DNA from: Pseudolabrys sp.
GTDB lineage: Bacteria; Pseudomonadota; Alphaproteobacteria; Rhizobiales; Xanthobacteraceae
Reading direction: 5' to 3'
Length of the DNA stretch: 64,000 nt
NCBI GenBank assembly: GCA_030655215.1
Contig: JAURVZ010000071.1
Span: forward strand, 83,980-147,979
Part shown: piece after piece, positions 54,593 to 61,502 of the stretch
Layout: each line of letters opens with the position of its first letter
Position numbering within the stretch: the first letter of the stretch is position 1
The notes under the pieces: model-generated
The model's input: the letters and a program-made list of their open reading frames with translations, nothing else
Databases searched by the model: none
Told to the model about the DNA's origin: nothing
Made by a program: the position numbers and the translations under genes

Positions 54593-56070
54593 TGGGTTCG
54601 GGGACGTTGACGACGATCGCAATGCATAAAGCCGGGCGCGGGATGGCGCTGGCCGGCCTGCTCTGGCTGGCCGCCTGCACGGCGACGCCGACCACCGAGC
54701 GGCAAGTATCGCTTTCAGTGCCGGACGGCTCGCCCGCCGCTGAAATCCAGCCGCCGGCGCAGCGCGAGCATGCCCGCATCCTCGCCTCCTATGGCGGCGT
54801 CTATGACAATGCCCGGCTGCAGGCGACGATCGAGAAAACCGTCGACCGGCTGGTCGCGGCTTCCGAACGGCCCGACCTGAAGTACCGCGTCACCATTTTG
54901 AACTCACCGGCGATCAACGCCTTCGCACTGCCAAACGGCAATCTCTACATTTCGCGCGGCCTGGTCGCGCTGGCCAATGACAAGGCCGAACTGGCCTCCG
55001 TGTTGGCGCATGAAATGGGCCACGTCATCGGCCGCCACGCGGCCATTCGCGAAGAGCAGGCGCGGCAGACCGCGATCATCGGCACATTGGTCAATGATGT
55101 GCTGAGCGATCCGCAAACCGGCGCGCTCGCACTGGCGAAATCGAAACTGACATTAGCGAGCTTCTCGCGCGCCCAGGAATTCGAAGCCGATGGCATCGGC
55201 GTCGGCATTTCGGCGCGCGCCGGTTTCGACTCCTTCGGCGCGTCGCGCTTCCTCACCGCCATGCAGCGCAACGCCGATCTGAAAACGGCGGGCAGCGGCC
55301 CGACCGATCCGCGCGCGCTCGACTTCCTGTCGAGCCATCCGGCGACGCCGGAGCGCGTCAAGAATGCGCTCGCCAATGCGCGGCAGTTCGGCGGACCGGG
55401 CACCGGCGGCGAACGCGACCACGCCGAATATCTCGCCGACCTCGACGGCATGATCTATGGCGAAGACCCGAGCGAAGGCTTCGCGCGCGGCCGCCGCTTC
55501 CAGCATCCGAAGCTCGGCTTCACGTTCACGGCGCCGCCCGCCTTCTCGCTCGACAACACCGCGCAAGCGGTGCTCGGCCTGAAAGATGGCGGTGGCGAAG
55601 CGATGCGGCTCGATCTCGTGGCCGTGCCGCCCGAGCAGAGCCTTGCCGATTATCTGAAGTCCGGCTGGATCGAAAATGTCGATGCGGCGAGCGTGGAGAA
55701 CTTCACCGTCAACGGTTTCACAGCTGCGACTGCGTCGGCCAAAGGCGACCAATGGTCGTTCCGGCTGTTTGCCGTGCGCTTCGGCAGCGAAGTCTATCGC
55801 TTCATCTTTGCGTCAAAGACGATGACCGCGGCGAGTGACCGCAGCTTCCGCGAGTCGGTGTCCACTTTCCGCCGCATGAGCGTGAAGGAGAGTTCGGAGA
55901 TTCATCCGCTGCGTTTGAAGATCGCCACCGTGAAAGCCGGCGACACGCCGGAGACGATGGCGCGGCAAATGGCGACTGAGCAGCCGCTGCTGCGCTTCAT
56001 GGTGCTGAACGGGCTGTCGGCCGGTGAGAAGCTGAAGCCTGGCGAGCGGGTAAAGCTGGTGGTGGAATAG
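54592..56070 (+). CDS. M48 family Zn-metalloprotease with C-terminal LysM-like domain
   Basis: LASVLAHEMGHVIGRHA (HExxH), FEADGIGV; C-terminal TVKAGDTPETMARQMATEQPLLRFMVLNGLSAGEKLKPGERVKLV; lipobox-like LLWLAACTA. Confidence 0.9.
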   Translation: MGSGTLTTIAMHKAGRGMALAGLLWLAACTATPTTERQVSLSVPDGSPAAEIQPPAQREHARILASYGGVYDNARLQATIEKTVDRLVAASERPDLKYRVTILNSPAINAFALPNGNLYISRGLVALANDKAELASVLAHEMGHVIGRHAAIREEQARQTAIIGTLVNDVLSDPQTGALALAKSKLTLASFSRAQEFEADGIGVGISARAGFDSFGASRFLTAMQRNADLKTAGSGPTDPRALDFLSSHPATPERVKNALANARQFGGPGTGGERDHAEYLADLDGMIYGEDPSEGFARGRRFQHPKLGFTFTAPPAFSLDNTAQAVLGLKDGGGEAMRLDLVAVPPEQSLADYLKSGWIENVDAASVENFTVNGFTAATASAKGDQWSFRLFAVRFGSEVYRFIFASKTMTAASDRSFRESVSTFRRMSVKESSEIHPLRLKIATVKAGDTPETMARQMATEQPLLRFMVLNGLSAGEKLKPGERVKLVVE

Positions 56071-56077
56071 CCAAACG

Positions 56078-56108
56078 AAAAAGGCCGGGACAATGTCCCG
56101 GCCTTTCC
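56078..56108. terminator. Rho-independent terminator between convergent genes
   Basis: AAAAAGGCCGGGAC-AAT-GTCCCGGCCTTT. Confidence 0.8.
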
Positions 56109-56130
56109 GCTTGTTCTTACGTCCGTTAGA

Positions 56131-57093
56131 TTACAGCTCGCCCGCTTCACCATTGACGGTGAATTCGCGCGGCACATCCGGACCCCACAGATAGAACGAA
56201 TCTTCCGGCGCGTGATCGGCGGCCGGCCAGCGCTCTTCCTTCGGGATGTAATCGATATCGCAGGAATACTCCGCGAAGCTGCCCCACGGATCCATGATGT
56301 AGTGGAAGTAGTTCGAGCCGAGCACGTGACGGCCCAGGCCCCAGCCCTTCTGATGGCCCTTGTCATGCATGCGCATGGCGCCGAGGCCGATGTCGTTGAC
56401 GCTCGAGACGTCCCACGAACAGTGATGGAAGCCCGGCGCCGACGACTTCACCAGCGCCAGCATGTGATGGTCGCTGCCGTGGATGCCGTGCATGAAGGCA
56501 ACGAGATCGGACGCGCGGTCCGACAGGCGCAGGCCGAGCGTGCGCTCATAGAACTTGATCGACTCGAGCACGTCGCTGGTGAAGATCAGCACATGCGACA
56601 GGCGGCGCGGCTGCACCGGCGGCGCCTTGGCGCGCACGGTGGCGCCGGGCTTGCCGGCCGGCACCGTCATCCACTGGCTGTCCGACTTGGAGTCGGGCGA
56701 CACCTTGATCGCCACCTTCACTTCCATCAGCACGCCTTCATGGTTGCGGAACCAGAAGCCGTTGCTTTCGAAACCGGGCGGCGCGTCGATCAGCTTGACG
56801 CCGGCGCCCTCGATGCGCGCCTTCAGCCGGCCGATATCTTCCGGATAGCAGCCGAACGAGAGGTGATGCAGCGCCTTGGCTTTGCCCTCGACGACGGAAC
56901 CCCAGCTATGGTCATGACCGAAGGTCTTGAGCTGCAACGTATTGCCGTTGCGCACCATGTTGAGGCCGAAGTTCGTATAGAAATCGTCGGCCACGTTCAT
57001 GTCGGGAACCGACAAAACGAACTGATCGAGCGAATGGACGCCGAGCGCGCCCGATTCATTGGTCGGCGGCACATAGCCGTGAATAGCCGTCAT
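56131..57093 (-). CDS. VOC family / type I extradiol-dioxygenase-like protein
   Basis: Two VOC modules: SLDQFVLSVPDMNVADDFYTNFGL and RRLSHVLIFTSDVLESIKFYERTLGLRLSD; GSFAEYSCDIDYIP. Confidence 0.85.
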   Translation of the reverse strand: MTAIHGYVPPTNESGALGVHSLDQFVLSVPDMNVADDFYTNFGLNMVRNGNTLQLKTFGHDHSWGSVVEGKAKALHHLSFGCYPEDIGRLKARIEGAGVKLIDAPPGFESNGFWFRNHEGVLMEVKVAIKVSPDSKSDSQWMTVPAGKPGATVRAKAPPVQPRRLSHVLIFTSDVLESIKFYERTLGLRLSDRASDLVAFMHGIHGSDHHMLALVKSSAPGFHHCSWDVSSVNDIGLGAMRMHDKGHQKGWGLGRHVLGSNYFHYIMDPWGSFAEYSCDIDYIPKEERWPAADHAPEDSFYLWGPDVPREFTVNGEAGEL

Positions 57094-57255
57094 CTGAAAC
57101 TCCCTAGACCCTTATGTGGGGATATTTGCGCCATCATACGCCTGCGCGGGCTCCGCGCAAACCATCTCGTAACCGCGTTGCGACTTGCACGGCATGAAAT
57201 TCTGCCCACCGGCGGCCCATCGGGAACGAAGTTGCGGCTTGCGACTTTTCTACGG

Positions 57256-57645
57256 ATGCACACGTCGGACAATGAAGGCCTCGGCCTGTCAGTATTGGTT
57301 TATCTGGGCGCCGTTTTCGGCGCCCTCGCGCTGTTGGCGGTGCCTGCTTATTACGCCACGCGCGCTGAAGTGCATGAAAATCCGGTTCTGGCGAAGTCCG
57401 ACCCGCTGCTCAATGGCACGGTCATCGTCGACCGCATGGCGACCCGCTTTCCGCTGGAGCGTCTGCAGCGCCAAAATCTGGCCGAAGTCGATCCGGTTAT
57501 TGCAAAGCCGAAGACGGCGGCGAAGAAGCCGGAACCCGCATCGCGGACCACCGCCCGCCCGGCGCGTCGTGACAACGGAACGCCGGTCGCCGCGTTGGAG
57601 CCCGAGCGCAACCGCCAGTCTCCCTTCCCGTTCAGCCTGTTCTAA
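57256..57645 (+). CDS. Small single-TM conserved hypothetical protein
   Basis: MHTSDNEGLGLSVLVYLGAVFGALALLAVPAYYATRAEV, one TM then Lys/Ala/Pro-rich tail; ATG at 57256. Confidence 0.6.
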   Translation: MHTSDNEGLGLSVLVYLGAVFGALALLAVPAYYATRAEVHENPVLAKSDPLLNGTVIVDRMATRFPLERLQRQNLAEVDPVIAKPKTAAKKPEPASRTTARPARRDNGTPVAALEPERNRQSPFPFSLF

Positions 57646-57654
57646 TCCGCGATC

Positions 57655-57936
57655 TTATGGCCGCGGCTTGAGCGTCGCCGAGACGCGCAGGATATAGGCC
57701 AGCACCTCAGCAACCGCGCGGTAGAGATTTTCCGGAATCTCGTCGTCGATTTGGACATTCGACAGGGCTATCGCCAATTCCGGATTCTCCGAAATCGCCA
57801 CGCCGCTCGCGGCACCCACTTCGATGATTTTGCGCGCGAGTTCACCACGGCCGATGGCCGTCACGCGCGGCGCGCTCGGCGCGCTCGGCGCGGCATATTG
57901 CAAAGCGACGGCCAGCGATTTCGACTGATCGCTCAT
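57655..57936 (-). CDS. Stand-alone FlhB/HrcU C-terminal-like domain protein
   Basis: AVALQYAAP...PRVTAIGRGELARKIIEVGAASGVAISENPELAIALSNVQIDDEIPENLYRAVAEVLAYILRV matches the FlhB cytoplasmic C-domain pattern; ATG at 57936. Confidence 0.8.
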   Translation of the reverse strand: MSDQSKSLAVALQYAAPSAPSAPRVTAIGRGELARKIIEVGAASGVAISENPELAIALSNVQIDDEIPENLYRAVAEVLAYILRVSATLKPRP

Positions 57937-59258
57937 GAGGCGTGGTCGACATAGAGGCCGTGGTCGGCCGACGCCGTGACCGGCTGACCGGCCTGGCAAT
58001 TGAGCGCGCCCGGCTCCAGCTCGGCCTTGCGCAAACCGGCTTCGAGTAGCGGCAACCCCGCCGACAGGCTCTCCGCGCTTTCCGTGCGCTCGGCATTCAT
58101 TGTCACCGCTGCCTTGCCGCCAACCAGCGCGATGCGCACATGCACCGCGCCGATCGGTTCAAGATCGATCGAGAAGTTGGCACGCCATACCGGCTCCAGA
58201 CGCTCACCACTTTGCTGCGCGCCGTCGCGCTCGATGCGCATTTGCGCCACGGTCGTGCCGGCCGGTGTCGCCATCGGAATGTCGAAGGTCATGCGGTGCG
58301 AGGCCGGCTCGGCAGGCCGTGCGATGGTATCGGTCCGCTCCGGCAGCGACGCGATCTTCAACAACATCTCGCGGGCGATGACTGAGTCGGTCTTGTCGAG
58401 CAGATGCAGCGCCATTTCGTGCGGCGTGGCATTCGCTGGCAACAGAGGATCTGCAGCCGGTTGCGGCACGGTCGGGCCATTCGGATAAGGCAGCATCGGG
58501 CCGGCATTGCGCGCGGTTGCCGGCGCAGCAGGCGGCGCGCTCGGTGCGGGACTTGCTGATGTTGCCAGCGGTGCGCGTTCAGCGCTTTCCCAGTTCTTCA
58601 AGGCCTCGCGCAGAGCCAGCAACACAGCGCGGGCATCGAGCGGCACCGCGGATCGCGGCACGAGGCTCGCGGCTGGCGCAGTATCGGTGAGGCCGGAGCG
58701 CACAAGTGCGGCCTTGATGTCATTGGCGCCAATCGCGGACGGCATCGTTGCATCGAGCCGCAGCGCGAACAGTTGCTGCGCGGCGGTAACCACCGGCGCC
58801 GGTAAGGCGACTTTCGGCTGCGCCAGGCTAGCTCCGAGGTCGGCATAAAGCTGCGCCATGCCGCCTTGTCGCGTCGCCGCATCGCGCACGATGGTCGCTG
58901 CGACCTGGCCGATATTGTCGGGCCGGGCATTCGGCAGACGCGCCAGTGTTTCAATCTGCGCGCCGAGCCGCATCGCGGCTTCAGCCCGCGCGGCCTTCGC
59001 ATCGGGCAATGGAGTCAGGAAAAGCTCTGGCTCAGCCACCGTGCCTTTGACCGCAAGCTCGACGCGCGTGCCGGGCACCAGCGGCTTGTCGGTCTGCACA
59101 TCGAGCGTGCCGGTCGGCAGTTGCAGGCGGAACGTATCGTCCTTCAGCAGCGCCAGCACCAGCGCGTTCATGACGTCGCCCGGCTTCAACGCGACAAGCT
59201 GCGCCAGCGATGCGCCGGCGGCCGCGTTCAACGATGGCTGGAGGGGGACGGATGACAT
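57933..59258 (-). CDS. FliK-like flagellar hook-length control family protein
   Basis: Ala/Pro-rich; C-terminal VWRANFSIDLEPIGAVHVRIALVGGKAAVTMNAERTESAESLSAGLPLLEAGLRKAEL; overlaps the FlhB-C-like gene. Confidence 0.75.
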   Translation of the reverse strand: MSSVPLQPSLNAAAGASLAQLVALKPGDVMNALVLALLKDDTFRLQLPTGTLDVQTDKPLVPGTRVELAVKGTVAEPELFLTPLPDAKAARAEAAMRLGAQIETLARLPNARPDNIGQVAATIVRDAATRQGGMAQLYADLGASLAQPKVALPAPVVTAAQQLFALRLDATMPSAIGANDIKAALVRSGLTDTAPAASLVPRSAVPLDARAVLLALREALKNWESAERAPLATSASPAPSAPPAAPATARNAGPMLPYPNGPTVPQPAADPLLPANATPHEMALHLLDKTDSVIAREMLLKIASLPERTDTIARPAEPASHRMTFDIPMATPAGTTVAQMRIERDGAQQSGERLEPVWRANFSIDLEPIGAVHVRIALVGGKAAVTMNAERTESAESLSAGLPLLEAGLRKAELEPGALNCQAGQPVTASADHGLYVDHAS

Positions 59259-59310
59259 GCCGCGCAATGCTACCGGCGCGTTGTTAAGGAGCTGTTAAGC
59301 ATAGCCCCCA

Positions 59311-59393
59311 CCCGTTCGTCCCCGCGAAAGCGGGGACCCAGAGCCAAGAGCGAAGTAAGAGATTGGATCCCCGCTTTCGCGGGGACGAGCGGA
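59311..59393. repeat. REP-like inverted repeat (30-bp arms), same family as 24479-24568
   Basis: CCCGTTCGTCCCCGCGAAAGCGGGGACCCA (59311-59340) / TGGATCCCCGCTTTCGCGGGGACGAGCGGA (59364-59393). Confidence 0.88.
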
Positions 59394-59407
59394 GATTGAT
59401 GGCGCCG

Positions 59408-59626
59408 CTAGAGCCTCTTCTTCTTGCTCGACACCTTCTTGCTCGGCACCTTCTTGCCCTTCGCACGCGCCTTGGACAGGCCGATGGCGATCGCCTGCTT
59501 GCGGCTCTTGACCTTGCCGCCTTTGCCGCCCGGCCCGCTCCTGGCCGTGCCCCTCTCGAAGCGCTTCATCTCGCTCTCGACGTCCTTGCTCGCACTCTTC
59601 GAATACTTTCGCTTCTTCTTCGCCAT
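59408..59626 (-). CDS. Small Lys/Arg-rich DUF6496-like protein
   Basis: MAKKKRKYSKSASKDVESEMKRFERGTARSGPGGKGGKVKSRKQAIAIGLSKARAKGKKVPSKKVSSKKKRL. Confidence 0.8.
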   Translation of the reverse strand: MAKKKRKYSKSASKDVESEMKRFERGTARSGPGGKGGKVKSRKQAIAIGLSKARAKGKKVPSKKVSSKKKRL

Positions 59627-59692
59627 GTGTTTCTCCCGGGCGCGCCATGCGCTCGCGGTAATAAATCTGACGACGTCATTGCGGTTCCGAAA

Positions 59693-59723
59693 ACAAAAAA
59701 GCCCGGCATCGCTGCCGGGCTTG
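59693..59723 (-). terminator. Rho-independent terminator of carD
   Basis: Minus strand AAGCCCGGCAGCGATGCCGGGCTTTTTTGTTTTC. Confidence 0.85.
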
Positions 59724-59776
59724 GTCTTATTCTCACAAAGCTACTCGTCTGCGTTCGGCTTGTCGCCGTCCGCTTT

Positions 59777-60538
59777 TCAGGCGGCTTCTTCCTCGGACGC
59801 GTCGTCAGCGGCGGCCTCTTCAGCCGGCTTCGGACCGCGGCGCGGGCCCTTGGCGAGCGCGCCTTCGATTTCCTTGATCGCTTCGGTCTCAGTGACTTTC
59901 TGGACCGCGGCGATTTCACGCGACAGACGGTCGAGCGCGGCTTCGTAAAGCTGACGCTCGGAGTAGGACTGCTCCGGCTGGGTGTCCGAGCGGAACAGGT
60001 CGCGCACGACTTCGGCAATGGCGACGATGTCGCCCGAGTTGATCTTGGCTTCGTATTCCTGCGCACGGCGCGACCACATGGTGCGTTTGATGCGGGCACG
60101 GCCCTTGAGCGTTTCGAGCGCGCGCTTGACCAGCGGCGGCTCGGCCAGCTTGCGCATGCCAACCGACACGATCTTCGCGGTCGGGACACGCAGAGTCATC
60201 TTGTCCTTGATGAAATTGATGACGAAAAGCTCGAGCTTCGCGCCGGCGATTTCCTGCTCTTCGATAGCCAGAATCTGGCCGACACCGTGGGCCGGATAGA
60301 CGATGAATTCGTTGGTCTTGAACCCCTGGCGCTGGGTTGTCTTCTTGGCGGTCATTCCGGGCAAAACTCCTTCAACGGCGGCCGCCTTGCGGCTACCGGT
60401 CGATTTGGCTTCGGGCGCCACGTTACGGCTTGCGCCACGCGCGGCTTGCGATGGACGCCGAACGGCGGCGGCCTTTTTGGGCTTCCGGGTCATGCCGGAG
60501 GTACCTTTTTTAGCTTTTTGACGCGATTTTACAGCCAC
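59777..60538 (-). CDS. carD: CarD family transcriptional regulator
   Basis: GFKTNEFIVYPAHGVGQILAIEEQEIAGAKLELFVINFIKDKMTLRVPTAK, MWSRRAQEYEAKINSGDIVAIAEVVRDLFR. Confidence 0.95.
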   Translation of the reverse strand: MAVKSRQKAKKGTSGMTRKPKKAAAVRRPSQAARGASRNVAPEAKSTGSRKAAAVEGVLPGMTAKKTTQRQGFKTNEFIVYPAHGVGQILAIEEQEIAGAKLELFVINFIKDKMTLRVPTAKIVSVGMRKLAEPPLVKRALETLKGRARIKRTMWSRRAQEYEAKINSGDIVAIAEVVRDLFRSDTQPEQSYSERQLYEAALDRLSREIAAVQKVTETEAIKEIEGALAKGPRRGPKPAEEAAADDASEEEAA

Positions 60539-60787
60539 TGCTCAACGCGTGGAACGCACGCCCTCTATGAACACCTTGGGGGAGCAACCGCAAAAATAAG
60601 GCTCCCAAATCTCGTAAAAGGCTTGGGAGCTGATCCGTTAGCGGTATTTTTGATCTTCATCGGATTTGACCAGATATAGCACAATTTTGGCCAAAATCAA
60701 AGCCTTATGACGTTACAAATGCGCAATTCAGCCCCTCGCCTTCGCCGATTTGGCGAATTGGGTTAACGGGCAGCCGGAAATTTGGGC

Positions 60788-61126
60788 TCAGTCGCCCTCG
60801 CCCGGCGCGGCTGAGAAGAACTTGGCGAACTTGTCCGGCACGCCGTCAAATTCCTTGGCGTCAGCCGGGGCTTCGCGCTTGATCGTGATGTTCGGCCAGG
60901 ACTTGGCATATTCGGCGTTGATCTCGAGCCATTTCTCAAGGCCCGGCTCGGTGTCCGGCTTGATCGCCTCGGCCGGGCATTCCGGCTCGCAGACGCCGCA
61001 ATCGATGCATTCGTCCGGATGGATGACGAGCATGTTCTCGCCTTCGTAGAAGCAGTCCACCGGACATACCTCCACGCAATCCATATATTTGCACTTAATG
61101 CAGCTCTCATTGACGACGTAGGTCAT
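60788..61126 (-). CDS. fdxA: 7Fe ferredoxin FdxA
   Basis: [55 protein letters not shown]. Confidence 0.96.
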   Translation of the reverse strand: MTYVVNESCIKCKYMDCVEVCPVDCFYEGENMLVIHPDECIDCGVCEPECPAEAIKPDTEPGLEKWLEINAEYAKSWPNITIKREAPADAKEFDGVPDKFAKFFSAAPGEGD

Positions 61127-61211
61127 CGACGGCTCCGGACGCGCAGGCTCAAGCTAACGTTGCCTAACGTAATGATAAATAGGCCGCAAGCCGCCGTATC
61201 CAATGGGGCGA

Positions 61212-61490
61212 TCAGGCATTTGGTGGCTGATCCGTCGAACGGTCAAGATAGGTGGTCCGCGCCTCCGGCGCGCCGCCGCGCCTGTCGGCGAAGCCGGTGA
61301 CTTCGAGGATGCGGACGGTGCGGTCCAGCGCCACTGTCAGCACATCGCCGATTTTCAGCGCATGGCCCGGCGCTTTGACCTTTTGGCCGTTGACGCGGAC
61401 GTGACCGGACGAAACCAGCGACGCCGCGTCGGTCCGGGTCCGCACCGTGCGGGCGTGCCACAGCCATTTGTCGATGCGCTGCCGATCCAA
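61212..61490 (-). CDS. S4 RNA-binding domain protein (HslR-like)
   Basis: QRIDKWLWHARTVRTRTDAASLVSSGHVRVNGQKVKAPGHALKIGDVLTVAL. Confidence 0.93.
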   Translation of the reverse strand: MDRQRIDKWLWHARTVRTRTDAASLVSSGHVRVNGQKVKAPGHALKIGDVLTVALDRTVRILEVTGFADRRGGAPEARTTYLDRSTDQPPNA

Positions 61491-61502
61491 GGTTGCCCGG
61501 GG

